This document shows positions 1 to 8,007 of a DNA stretch of 64,000 nucleotides, piece by piece; within the stretch, counting starts at the first letter, position 1, and each line of letters starts with the position of its first letter. Below the pieces are notes generated by a model. It searched no databases. It was not told the DNA's origin and saw only the letters and a list, made by a program, of their open reading frames with translations. The position numbers and the translations under genes were made by a program. The DNA lies in assembly GCF_004004515.1 (NCBI RefSeq), contig NZ_RXOL01000001.1:620001-684000 (forward strand). The letters are read 5' to 3'. Source of the stretch: Croceicoccus ponticola. GTDB lineage: Bacteria; Pseudomonadota; Alphaproteobacteria; Sphingomonadales; Sphingomonadaceae.

Positions 1-189
1 CGGCTTCGTGTCCTGCGCGCCGAGCGGCAGTGGAGCCAAGCTGACCTTGCCGCGCGGCTCGATGTGTCACGGCAGGCGGTAAACGCGATCGAGACGGGCA
101 AACACGACCCCTCGCTCCCCCTTGCCTTTCGCATTGCGCGGCTGTTTGCAATGCCGATTGAGGCGATCTTTGACGACGGCATTTCCTGA
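1..189 (+). CDS. XRE-family helix-turn-helix regulator (5' end missing)
   Basis: The window opens inside this gene. 62 codons in frame 1 run to the TGA at 187-189. The visible part is almost entirely a Cro/C1-type helix-turn-helix: a helix with WSQADLAARL, then the recognition helix VSRQAVNAIETGKHDPSL, then a third helix and a short acidic tail. Compact regulators of this kind (about 65-75 residues, the whole protein being the HTH) are widespread and often sit beside the membrane protein gene they control. That partner would lie upstream, outside the window. Only the first few residues can be missing if it belongs to this compact class. The target is unknown. Confidence 0.8.
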   Translation, partial: RLRVLRAERQWSQADLAARLDVSRQAVNAIETGKHDPSLPLAFRIARLFAMPIEAIFDDGIS

Positions 190-285
190 CGTCCGGCATA
201 AAGCAGGTCCGATCACTTCACGTTCACCAATCCGCTTCATATATTGCCGCTTCCGGGCCTGATGGCTCGACAGCAAAGGGTTGCC

Positions 286-1191
286 ATGAAGTTCAAATCG
301 ATCGTCCGCCGCCTCGCCCTGTTGGCGGCGATGTTGGGCTTCGGCTCTCCGGCAATGGCGCAGGAAGTTGCGTTCGACCGGGCCGGCGCGGATCCGGCGC
401 TGTGGGTGGTGTCCGACAACGATACCAAGATCTACCTGTTCGGGACGATGCACGCGCTGAAGCCCGACGTGGTCTGGTTCGACGATGCGGTCGCAACCGC
501 CTTTGCGGAATCCGACGAACTCGTGCTCGAAATGCTGAACCCCGAAGATGCCGAAATCGCACCGGTGCTGCAAAAGGAAGCGACGTATGGTCCCGGCCAA
601 GGGCTGTCGAAAACGCTGACTCCGGACCAGTACGGCCGGTTTGCCAAGGTTTCGACCGAACTTGGCATCCCTCCCCAAGCGCTTGAACAGATGAAGCCCT
701 GGTTTGCCGGGATCACCCTGGCGACCGCACCTCTGACGAAGTTGGGATACCTCCCCGACAGCGGCGCCGAGCAAGTGCTTCAGGCGGCGGCGAGCGAACG
801 CGGCATCCGGCAGGTCGGGCTTGAAACCTTTGCCCAGCAGATGGGCTTCTTTTCCAATTTGACTGAGGCCGAACAGGTCGCGTTTCTGATGTCCGGCGTC
901 GATGACATGGCCGAGATGGAGCAGACGTTTGCGGACATGGAGCGGGCTTGGGCGACGGGCGACACCGACGCCGCGGCAAAGCTGCTGAACGATGGGATGG
1001 ACGAAACACCCGTCGTCTATGATGTCCTTCTGGCCAAGCGTAATGCCACTTGGGCCGAATGGATCGATGCGAGGCTGAAACAGCCGGGCACGATATTCCT
1101 CGCCGTAGGGGCCGGGCACCTTTCGGGTGAAGACAGTGTGCAAGTCCGGCTCGCCGAAAGAGGTTTCAAGGCGACGCGCGTCGAGTACTGA
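286..1191 (+). CDS. TraB/GumN family protein, exported
   Basis: A 301-residue protein of the TraB/GumN family (TraB/PrgY/GumN fold, distantly related to Tiki-type metalloproteases). A Sec signal peptide is clear: MKFKS, a hydrophobic core, then AMA before residue 26. The N-terminal signature GTMHAL (GTMH at 53-56) and the C-terminal signature GAGHLSG (275-281) are both present, so both halves of the proposed active site are intact. An in-frame ATG lies 14 codons upstream (244), but starting there would bury the signal peptide, so I chose 286, preceded by AAAGGG. A paralogue follows 10 bases downstream, so the two are probably co-transcribed. The substrate of bacterial GumN-like proteins is not established. 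Confidence 0.88.
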   Translation: MKFKSIVRRLALLAAMLGFGSPAMAQEVAFDRAGADPALWVVSDNDTKIYLFGTMHALKPDVVWFDDAVATAFAESDELVLEMLNPEDAEIAPVLQKEATYGPGQGLSKTLTPDQYGRFAKVSTELGIPPQALEQMKPWFAGITLATAPLTKLGYLPDSGAEQVLQAAASERGIRQVGLETFAQQMGFFSNLTEAEQVAFLMSGVDDMAEMEQTFADMERAWATGDTDAAAKLLNDGMDETPVVYDVLLAKRNATWAEWIDARLKQPGTIFLAVGAGHLSGEDSVQVRLAERGFKATRVEY

Positions 1192-1200
1192 TCGCGCGTC

Positions 1201-2076
1201 ATGTCTAATCACCTACTCAACCTGTGCCTTGCCCCGCTTTTCCTGATTGTGGCCGGGTGCGGCAGCAGCGCGGAACCTGCTCTGTGGCGGGTCGACCGTG
1301 CCGATGCGGCAAGCGGCGCCGAACCGGCGGGATGGTTGTTCGGGACGATCCACGCCTTGCCTGCCGGTACCGACTGGCACGGTGACACTCTCGATATGGC
1401 GCTGGCCGATGCGGATGTCCTGATGGTGGAAATCAGCGACCTTGATCGGGCAGAGGGTGAGCGGATCTTAACGAAGCTGGCGATCGACCCATCGTTGCCT
1501 CCGATCCGGGACAGGGTGTCGCCACTCTATCGGGACGAACTGGAGGACGTGATGGACGAGGCCGGCGCCGATCCTGCGAATTTCAATTACGTCGAAACGT
1601 GGGCGGCGGCATTGACGTTGGCTTCGATGTTGCAGCAACGCTCTCGCCTCGACCCTGATCATGGCGTCGACCAGTCGCTGATCGCCGATTGGCAGGGGCG
1701 CCCCGTAATCGGCCTGGAAACGACCGAGGAACAGTTTCGCATCTTTGACCAGTTGAGCGGCGACGAGCAGCAGGCCTTGCTGGAATCGCTCGTGGCCCAG
1801 GCCGAGGAAATGGCGCCCGAAGCGCTGTCGGACGCCTGGATCGCAGGGGACACTGACAAACTGGCGGGACTGATGGACATGGGGTTCGAAGCCAACTCGG
1901 ATCTTCGCGCCGCCTTGCTGGGTCGGCGCAACCGGCGCTGGGTCGGGCCGATCGTGGGCCAGTTGCAGGACGGGAAGCAGCCGTTCGTCGCGGTCGGGGC
2001 CGGACACATGGGCGGCAATGACGGCCTGATCGCTCTGCTCGAAGCGCGTGGCTGGAAGGTCACCCGCGTCCAGTAA
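1201..2076 (+). CDS. TraB/GumN family lipoprotein
   Basis: A second TraB/GumN protein (291 residues), directly downstream of the first. It carries a lipoprotein signal with lipobox V17-A18-G19-C20, so it should be acylated at Cys20, whereas the upstream copy is released by signal peptidase I. The family signatures GTIHAL and GAGHMGG and the closing motif GWKVTRVQ match the upstream paralogue (GTMHAL, GAGHLSG, GFKATRVEY). The two look like a tandem duplication followed by divergence in localisation. The 10-base gap implies one transcript. The function is inferred only from the fold, as a metal-dependent hydrolase-like protein of the periplasm. Confidence 0.88.
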   Translation: MSNHLLNLCLAPLFLIVAGCGSSAEPALWRVDRADAASGAEPAGWLFGTIHALPAGTDWHGDTLDMALADADVLMVEISDLDRAEGERILTKLAIDPSLPPIRDRVSPLYRDELEDVMDEAGADPANFNYVETWAAALTLASMLQQRSRLDPDHGVDQSLIADWQGRPVIGLETTEEQFRIFDQLSGDEQQALLESLVAQAEEMAPEALSDAWIAGDTDKLAGLMDMGFEANSDLRAALLGRRNRRWVGPIVGQLQDGKQPFVAVGAGHMGGNDGLIALLEARGWKVTRVQ

Positions 2077-2199
2077 TCGACGCAGCGCTTGCAATTCTGC
2101 GCGTTTGCGTCTAGCCGCCCGCCTTCGCTGCCCTGTCGGTCATCCCTGGAGGCGCTGGGCTGCGTAACTTGTATCAACTCAGTTTCGAAGGTCAGAACC

Positions 2200-2829
2200 A
2201 TGAGCGATCAGCTTACCCTGACGGCCGAGGCGCGCGAGCGGGCAGGCAAGGGAGCCTCCCGTGCACTGCGTCGCGAAGGTCGTGTCCCCGCAGTCATCTA
2301 CGGCGGCAAGGAAGAACCGCAGCCGATCCACGTCGCAGAACGTGCTCTCGTCAAGCTGCTGAACACCGGTCACTTCTCCAACTCGATCGTCATGATCGAA
2401 ATGGGTGGCAAGCCGGTTCGCACCCTGCCGAAGGACGTTGCGTTCAATCCGGTTTCGGACCGCCCGCTGCACGTCGACTTCCTGCGCCTGTCGAAGGATT
2501 CCAAGGTCGAAGTTTCGGTCCCCGTCGTATTCGTGAACGAAGAAGACGCTCCCGGCCTCAAGCGGGGTGGCGTGCTCAACGTCGTCCGTCACGAGCTCGA
2601 GCTGATCTGCGATGCGGATTCGATCCCGAGCGAGATCGAGATCGACGTCACCGGCAAGGACATCGGCGATTCGATCCACATCAGCGAAGTGAACCTGCCC
2701 AAGGGCAGCGAAAGCGCGATCACCGATCGTGATTTCACCATCGCGACGCTGGTCGCTCCGTCCGCTCTGAAGAGGGCAGAAGGCGCTGCAGCTTCCGAAG
2801 AGGCAGAAGGTGAGGCCGAGTCCGAATAA
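2200..2829 (+). CDS. rplY: 50S ribosomal protein L25/Ctc form
   Basis: L25 binds the 5S rRNA in the large subunit. This is the long TL5/Ctc form (209 residues): an N-terminal 5S-binding beta-barrel domain (first ~90 residues, with [20 protein letters not shown]), a C-terminal beta-domain, and an acidic Ala/Glu tail. The reading frame is open for 37 codons upstream of the chosen ATG, but those residues do not look like L25. [18 protein letters not shown] is the normal beginning of the family. The gene is followed by a strong intrinsic terminator and then pth, a common bacterial neighbour order. Confidence 0.96.
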   Translation: MSDQLTLTAEARERAGKGASRALRREGRVPAVIYGGKEEPQPIHVAERALVKLLNTGHFSNSIVMIEMGGKPVRTLPKDVAFNPVSDRPLHVDFLRLSKDSKVEVSVPVVFVNEEDAPGLKRGGVLNVVRHELELICDADSIPSEIEIDVTGKDIGDSIHISEVNLPKGSESAITDRDFTIATLVAPSALKRAEGAAASEEAEGEAESE

Positions 2830-2880
2830 GGACGCGCCTGACGCATCAATCGACACGCGGCTTTTGCCGCGACGAACAGA

Positions 2881-2915
2881 AACGCCGGTCCTTTGCAGGG
2901 CCGGCGTTTTCTTTT
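2881..2915 (+). terminator. Intrinsic terminator after rplY
   Basis: An 11-bp stem (AACGCCGGTCC paired with GGGCCGGCGTT, one G-U pair) closes a short loop and is followed by TTTTCTTTT. It lies 52 bases after the rplY stop codon, and pth begins 27 bases beyond it, so it probably separates the two transcripts or attenuates read-through into pth. Confidence 0.85.
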
Positions 2916-2941
2916 GCCACGACCCGCGCTAGGGGGCGGCC

Positions 2942-3511
2942 ATGCAGCTTTGGGTAGGTCTTGGAAATCCCGGCGCGAAATATGCGCTCAACCGTCATAA
3001 CGTCGGTTTCATGGCGGTGGACACCATTGCCGAAGTCCACGATTTCGGCCCGGTCCAAAAGAAATTCTCCGGCTGGCTGCAGGAAGGCCGCATCGGCGGC
3101 GAGCGTATCCTGCTGCTGAAGCCCGGCACATTCATGAACGAAAGTGGGGTCAGCGTCGCGGCGGCTCTCCGCTTCTACAAGCTCGAAATGGCGGACCTCA
3201 CCGTATTTCACGACGAACTCGACCTTGCGCCTTTCAAGGTGAAGGTAAAACAGGGCGGCGGCACGGCGGGCCACAACGGGCTGCGCTCGATTGACAAGCA
3301 TCTCGGCGCCGAATTTCGCCGCGTGCGCATCGGTATCGGCCATCCCGGTCACAAGGAACGCGTCACCGGCCATGTCTTGGGCAATTATGCCAAGGCCGAG
3401 ATGGACGATCTGATTGCCATGCTGGGTGCGATGGCGGCCGAAGCGGGCTGGTTGGCCAAGGGCGACGACGTTCGCTTCATGAACGATGTGGCGCTGCGAC
3501 TGGCCGCCTGA
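2942..3511 (+). CDS. pth: Peptidyl-tRNA hydrolase
   Basis: Releases tRNA from peptidyl-tRNA that drops off stalled ribosomes. At 189 residues it has the standard bacterial Pth length. Conserved elements are visible: GNPGAKY at 8-14, the catalytic His19 in NRHNVGF, the FHDELDL block with the aspartate that activates the histidine, and GGTAGHNGLRSI. The start ATG is the only one that gives the family's usual N-terminus (MQLWVGLGNPG). It is convergent with the NRAMP-like gene on the other strand, with only 20 bases between the stop codons. Confidence 0.97.
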   Translation: MQLWVGLGNPGAKYALNRHNVGFMAVDTIAEVHDFGPVQKKFSGWLQEGRIGGERILLLKPGTFMNESGVSVAAALRFYKLEMADLTVFHDELDLAPFKVKVKQGGGTAGHNGLRSIDKHLGAEFRRVRIGIGHPGHKERVTGHVLGNYAKAEMDDLIAMLGAMAAEAGWLAKGDDVRFMNDVALRLAA

Positions 3512-3531
3512 TCGCTTTTCTGGCGCTGTGA

Positions 3532-4794
3532 TCAAACAAGAAGAAACAACGCCACGACGGCTGCCATCACGGCTGTGGATGCCCAGCCGATAAGTTTCAG
3601 CCGTCGCGAAATCGTAAGCTCGCCCATGACACGCGGATTGGTTGCCATCAGCATAAGGACCGCCATCAAGGGCGGTGCCAGCATCCCGTTCACGACGGCG
3701 GCCCAATAAAGCGCGCGCATCGGATCGATGTCGACGAAATTGATCGCCGTCCCGCCCAGCGTGGCGATTGCGATGACCGAATAGAATGCCCTAGCCTCAC
3801 CGGGCTTGCGATTGAGGCCCTCGACCCAACCGAACGTTTCGCTGACGGCATAAGCGCCCGAACCGGCGAGGATCGGCACCGCCAGAAGTCCCGTTCCGAT
3901 CACTCCCATCGCGAACAGGGCGAAGGCTGCATCGCCTGCGATGGGGCGCAGCGCTTCCGCCGCTTGCGCCGCCGAACCGACCTCGGTCTGGCCCGATTGG
4001 TGCAGTGTCGCGGCCGTCGCGATGATGATGGCGAGCGCGACAAGGTGCGAAAATCCCATGCCGATCAGCGTGTCGGCGCGGATGCGACGCAGTTCCGGCC
4101 CGGCCTTGCGGGGGGAAACGTGCAGCGGCTTTACGTGACGGCGGTGCTGTTCCTCGATTTCCTGCCCCGCCTGCCAAAAGAAGAGATAAGGGCTGATCGT
4201 GGTGCCGAATACGGCAACCAAGGCCATGGACTGGTCGTGGTTGAACGTGAAGCTTGGCAAAAACGTGCCCTTGATGGCCAGCGACCAATCCACTTTCGCC
4301 ACAAGCAGCACACCGACGTAGGCGAATAGCGACAGCGTCGCCCACTTCAATATGCCGGCATAACGATTGTAGCTGACCATCACCTCCAGCGCGATGCTGA
4401 CTAGCGCAAAGCCGACGGTGTAGAATAGGACCGGTCCCGGCAACACCAACGCCATGACCGCCCCCATCGCCCCGAGATCGGCGCCAAGATTGATCATGTT
4501 GGCCGTCAGCAACAGCACCACCACCGTCCGCAACAACCAGCGCGGATAGTGATGGCGCAGATTTTGCGCCACGCCCCGCCCCGTCACGGCCCCGACCATC
4601 GCGCAGATCTGTTGAATTGCCGCCAGCAATGGAAACGCGAACGGCATGGTCCATGCCATCTGATAGCCAAATTGCGCGCCGACCTGGCTGTATGTGCCGA
4701 TGCCGCTGGGATCGTCGTCGGCAGCGCCGGTGACGAGGCCCGGGCCAAGCACCGAAAGCCATGAACGCCCCTTGCCCCGCCGCTTGGATCCCAT
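3532..4794 (-). CDS. NRAMP-family divalent metal transporter with non-canonical metal site
   Basis: A 420-residue polytopic inner-membrane protein of the NRAMP (SLC11) family with about 11 hydrophobic segments. The TM1 unwound-helix motif, DPGN in manganese/iron NRAMPs, reads D28-P29-S30-G31. The TM6 motif, usually M-P-H, reads S201-P202-Y203 within TTISPYLFFWQ. The metal-ligating asparagine, methionine and histidine of classical family members are therefore absent and only the TM1 aspartate remains. That argues against simple annotation as MntH; transport of another cation such as magnesium is possible but unproven. It is divergent from ychF across a 169-base intergenic region. Confidence 0.85.
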   Translation of the reverse strand: MGSKRRGKGRSWLSVLGPGLVTGAADDDPSGIGTYSQVGAQFGYQMAWTMPFAFPLLAAIQQICAMVGAVTGRGVAQNLRHHYPRWLLRTVVVLLLTANMINLGADLGAMGAVMALVLPGPVLFYTVGFALVSIALEVMVSYNRYAGILKWATLSLFAYVGVLLVAKVDWSLAIKGTFLPSFTFNHDQSMALVAVFGTTISPYLFFWQAGQEIEEQHRRHVKPLHVSPRKAGPELRRIRADTLIGMGFSHLVALAIIIATAATLHQSGQTEVGSAAQAAEALRPIAGDAAFALFAMGVIGTGLLAVPILAGSGAYAVSETFGWVEGLNRKPGEARAFYSVIAIATLGGTAINFVDIDPMRALYWAAVVNGMLAPPLMAVLMLMATNPRVMGELTISRRLKLIGWASTAVMAAVVALFLLV

Positions 4795-4963
4795 GTCGCC
4801 TCATCGTGCTCGCAATGCGCGCCACTGGCCACTAACGGCACGGGTTTTGCAGATCGCTTGTTCGGCATGAATAGCAAGCTTCGCCGCGTTCCCCAACTGA
4901 CGGCTGGCTTTTCCCGGCCCGCCGATCTATCGGGCGGCCACACGTGCAAGTTCGGAGCATTCC

Positions 4964-6064
4964 ATGGGTTTTCGTTGCGGTATTGTCGGCCTTCCCAATG
5001 TCGGCAAATCGACTCTGTTCAATGCGCTGACCGAGACGCAGGCGGCGCAGGCGGCGAACTATCCGTTTTGCACGATCGAGCCCAACGTCGGGCAGGTCGG
5101 CGTGCCCGATGCGCGTCTGGACACGATCGCCAGGATCGGCGGATCGGCCAAGATCGTTCCAACGCAATTGGCCTTCGTCGACATAGCGGGACTGGTAAAG
5201 GGCGCGTCCAAGGGCGAAGGCCTGGGCAACCAGTTCCTCGGCAACATCCGCGAAGTGGACGCGATCGTCCACGTCCTGCGCTGTTTCGAAGATGACGACA
5301 TCCAGCATGTGGCGAACAAGGTCGACCCGCTGGCCGATGCGGAGGTCGTGGAAACCGAACTGTTGCTGTCCGACCTGGAAAGCCTGGAAAAGCGCGTTCC
5401 CGCCGCCGAAAAGCGCGCGAAGACGGGCGACAAGGAATCGAAGATCATCGCATCAGTGCTGGGCCAGTCGCTGCAATTGCTGCGCGACGGCAAGCCCGCG
5501 CGCCTGACCCAGCCGGCCGACGAAGAAGAAGCCCGGGTCTTTGCGCAAGCGCAGCTGCTGACAGCCAAGCCCGTGCTTTATGTCTGCAACGTCGCCGAAG
5601 AAGACGCCGCGACCGGCAATGACCTGACCGCTAGGGTTTTCGACAAGGCCAAGGCCGAAGGGGCGCAGGCCGTCGTCGTGTCGGCTGCCATCGAAAGCGA
5701 AATTGTCGCCATGGCCCCCGAAGATCGCGCCGAGTTCCTTGCCGAATTGGGGCTTGCGGAATCTGGCCTCGCCCGTGTCATCCGCGCTGGGTATGAGCTG
5801 CTGGGGCTCAAGACGTTCTTCACCGTCGGGCCCAAGGAAGCGCGCGCCTGGACTTTCCCCGCCGGGGCCAAGGCACCGCAGGCAGCAGGCGAAATCCATA
5901 CCGATTTCGAACGCGGCTTCATCCGCGCCGAAACGATCGCCTATGACGATTACGTCACGCTGGGCGGCGAAAGCGCCGCGCGCGAAGCGGGCAAGCTGCG
6001 TCAGGAAGGCAAGGAATACCTGGTGCAGGACGGCGATATCATGATGTTCAAGTTCAACGTCTGA
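4964..6064 (+). CDS. ychF: Ribosome-binding ATPase YchF
   Basis: An Obg-related P-loop protein that binds the 70S ribosome and prefers ATP to GTP (366 residues). The Walker A/G1 motif GLPNVGKS starts at residue 8; G3 is DIAGLVKGASKGEG. The usual GTP-specificity motif NKxD is replaced by a YchF-type NVAEED sequence, which fits ATP preference. The coiled-coil middle and the C-terminal TGS domain ending MFKFNV are complete. A good ribosome binding site (CGGAGC) precedes the ATG. In many bacteria ychF follows pth; here the NRAMP-like gene sits between them on the opposite strand. Confidence 0.97.
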   Translation: MGFRCGIVGLPNVGKSTLFNALTETQAAQAANYPFCTIEPNVGQVGVPDARLDTIARIGGSAKIVPTQLAFVDIAGLVKGASKGEGLGNQFLGNIREVDAIVHVLRCFEDDDIQHVANKVDPLADAEVVETELLLSDLESLEKRVPAAEKRAKTGDKESKIIASVLGQSLQLLRDGKPARLTQPADEEEARVFAQAQLLTAKPVLYVCNVAEEDAATGNDLTARVFDKAKAEGAQAVVVSAAIESEIVAMAPEDRAEFLAELGLAESGLARVIRAGYELLGLKTFFTVGPKEARAWTFPAGAKAPQAAGEIHTDFERGFIRAETIAYDDYVTLGGESAAREAGKLRQEGKEYLVQDGDIMMFKFNV

Positions 6065-6150
6065 GCTTGTCGGCGCGATACCAAACTCGGGCCGCACCCG
6101 GTCGGGCACTTTTCGGCGTTCCGTCCGTTCCCTGACCAACACAAGGGGAT

Positions 6151-6960
6151 ATGCGGCACATGGTCGACAAGTCGGAAAAGTTCAATTGGGCGGTGCGCGT
6201 CGGTTACCTGTCACGCGCCATACTTTATTCGATGCTGGGTTTTATCGCGCTGACCAGCGCGAGCAAGATCGCCGAAGGCACTGACGGGATTTTCAAGGCG
6301 ATTGAGGATTTCCCGGCGGGTAAGGTGATCCTTTGGATCATGGTCGTGGGTCTGCTGGCCTATGCATTGTTCCGCTTTGCCTCGACGTTCTTCGATATCG
6401 AAAACAATGGCTCGGATTCCAAAGGCATTGCCAAGCGCCTTGGCCACGGAGGCAGCGCCATCGGCCACGTCGCGATGGCTTGGTCTGCATTTCAGTTCGC
6501 CACCTTCGAAGCCGATCCGGAAAGCGGCGGAGCGCAGGATGCAGCGGCCGGCGTGCTGTCGATGTCGTTGGGCGGCGTAGTGCTAGGCCTGTTCGGCGTC
6601 ATCTTTTTCGTCGCAGCGGTGTTTCAGGCGAAAAAGGGGATCTCCGGCGATTTCATGCATCGCATCAGCGGTCAGGCGCCCGATTTCACCCGTTGGCTGG
6701 GCGGCGCGGGATACGTCGCTAGAGCGATCGTTTTCGCCATCATCGGCTGGTCACTGTTCAAGGCAGGTTTCATGTCGGGTGGGTCGGAGCAGATCAAGAC
6801 GCTTGGCGACGCGGTTGCTTCGCTGAGCGGCGAAGGCATTTGGTTTACCCTGCTCGCCATCGGTCTTCTGATGTTCGGCCTGTTCAGCCTGATCCTCGCG
6901 CAATACCGGATCATCCCCGACATGGACGCCGGCAAGCTGAAGCCCGCATTTCGAAGCTAA
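6151..6960 (+). CDS. DUF1206 integral membrane protein
   Basis: A 269-residue inner-membrane protein made of three imperfect repeats of a two-helix unit, the architecture of DUF1206. Each repeat begins with a short amphipathic stretch and an aromatic/Arg-Ala start such as AVRVGYLSRAI or LGGAGYVARAIVFAIIG. Function is unknown for the whole family. Two starts are possible: the ATG at 6151 is only 2 bases from AAGGGG, while the ATG at 6160 (MVDKSEKFN) is 11 bases from it; the true protein may begin at either. It is followed by a 10-bp direct repeat (GCTAAAGCTT twice, 6956-6980) containing its own stop codon. Confidence 0.85.
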   Translation: MRHMVDKSEKFNWAVRVGYLSRAILYSMLGFIALTSASKIAEGTDGIFKAIEDFPAGKVILWIMVVGLLAYALFRFASTFFDIENNGSDSKGIAKRLGHGGSAIGHVAMAWSAFQFATFEADPESGGAQDAAAGVLSMSLGGVVLGLFGVIFFVAAVFQAKKGISGDFMHRISGQAPDFTRWLGGAGYVARAIVFAIIGWSLFKAGFMSGGSEQIKTLGDAVASLSGEGIWFTLLAIGLLMFGLFSLILAQYRIIPDMDAGKLKPAFRS

Positions 6961-7009
6961 AGCTTCACAGGCTAAAGCTTGGACTCGGAATAGACATCAA
7001 TGTTGCACT

Positions 7010-7035
7010 CACCCGCCTGTGTGAATAGGCGGGTG
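7010..7035 (+). promoter_or_regulatory. Hairpin covering the ribosome binding site of the MaoC gene
   Basis: A perfect 9-bp inverted repeat, CACCCGCCT (7010-7018) and AGGCGGGTG (7027-7035), with an 8-base loop, ends 2 bases before the ATG at 7038. The only purine-rich ribosome binding sequence (AGGCGGG) is the 3' arm, so folding would hide it. There is no T-run, so it is not an intrinsic terminator. A role in translational control is inference. Confidence 0.45.
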
Positions 7036-7037
7036 GA

Positions 7038-7496
7038 ATGCCATATTTCGAAGAAATCGAACTCGGCGCATCCGAACCGTTTGGCCATTATGTGGTCACG
7101 CGCGACGAAGTGATCGAATTCGCCCGTCGCTACGATCCGCAGTTGTTCCACCTTGAGGACGAAGCCGCTGCGGCGGGTCCGTTCGGGAAACTGGCGGCCA
7201 GCGGCTGGATGACGGCGGCGCTTACCATGAAGATGCTGGTCGACCATCGCATCGGCAACGACGGCACCAGCCTTGGCGGCGCGGGGCTCAAGGATCTGAA
7301 ATGGCACCGGCCGGTCTATCCGGGGGATGTGCTGAGCGTGCGTCAGACGATAGTCGACAAGCGGCGCAGCAAGTCGCGGCCCGAATTGGGGCTGATCACG
7401 CAATTCGTCGAAACGCTGGACGCCGATGGCTCGGTCGTGATGTCGATGACGACTACCGGGCTCTTTGCCGTCCGCGATCAGGCGGTAACCGACTGA
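7038..7496 (+). CDS. MaoC-like hot-dog dehydratase
   Basis: A 152-residue single hot-dog-fold protein of the MaoC/R-hydratase family. The hydratase motif is present: D-x4-H in RYDPQLFH, followed by the GPFGKLAASGW segment that shapes the acyl-CoA tunnel. Such enzymes hydrate enoyl-CoA or mesaconyl-type substrates, but the exact substrate cannot be read from sequence. Neighbours (DUF1206 protein upstream, lipoprotein convergent downstream) give no pathway context. Its ribosome binding site lies inside a strong hairpin. Confidence 0.88.
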   Translation: MPYFEEIELGASEPFGHYVVTRDEVIEFARRYDPQLFHLEDEAAAAGPFGKLAASGWMTAALTMKMLVDHRIGNDGTSLGGAGLKDLKWHRPVYPGDVLSVRQTIVDKRRSKSRPELGLITQFVETLDADGSVVMSMTTTGLFAVRDQAVTD

Positions 7497-7502
7497 GCGG
7501 CT

Positions 7503-7994
7503 CTAACTGCCGCAGCCGAGCGTCCCGGTTTTTTCATAGACGACGCGGTCCTTGCTATCGCGCACTGTCATGCTGCCGGGAAACTTGGTGGATTCGATGC
7601 CTTCCTGTTCGCCGCCCGTCTGATCGACCGACAGCGCGACCGTAAATTCCCCGCCGCCGTACTTTTCGTAACCCGGCATCGGCAATTTGGCGCTGCCCTT
7701 GTCGGGCGAAATATCCAGAATCTTGTCGTCCAGCTTTAAAAATCCGTGATCCTCCTGTGCGAGGAACACGATGGCCAGACCGCCATCGGGCGCAAAACCA
7801 CAGCCGGCGCCGAACAGGTTATTCTTTTCGATATCGGTATAGCTGATCCGTTCGGGTGTCACCGCTTGCACCGCCGGCATGTCGTGCATCGCTTCGATCT
7901 CGGCCACATCGGCTGCGACTTTCGCGGGATCCGGCGCTTCCTCGCATCCGGCCAGCAGCGCCAGTGCGCCCAATCCCAGCAGTACCTTGTTCAT
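7503..7994 (-). CDS. Putative lipoprotein, unknown function
   Basis: A 163-residue protein with a short lipoprotein signal: MNKVLLGLGALALLAGC, with lipobox L-A-G-C. The mature part has an acidic N-terminal helix followed by a beta-rich domain with two further cysteines (GAGCGFAPDGG and TLGCGS at the C-terminus) that could form a disulphide in the periplasm. I do not recognise a named family. It is 13 bases from the end of mutL on the same strand and so lies downstream of it, possibly in the same transcript. The stop codon is 6 bases from that of the MaoC gene, in convergent orientation. Confidence 0.75.
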   Translation of the reverse strand: MNKVLLGLGALALLAGCEEAPDPAKVAADVAEIEAMHDMPAVQAVTPERISYTDIEKNNLFGAGCGFAPDGGLAIVFLAQEDHGFLKLDDKILDISPDKGSAKLPMPGYEKYGGGEFTVALSVDQTGGEQEGIESTKFPGSMTVRDSKDRVVYEKTGTLGCGS

Positions 7995-8007
7995 GTGCGC
8001 GATCCTT

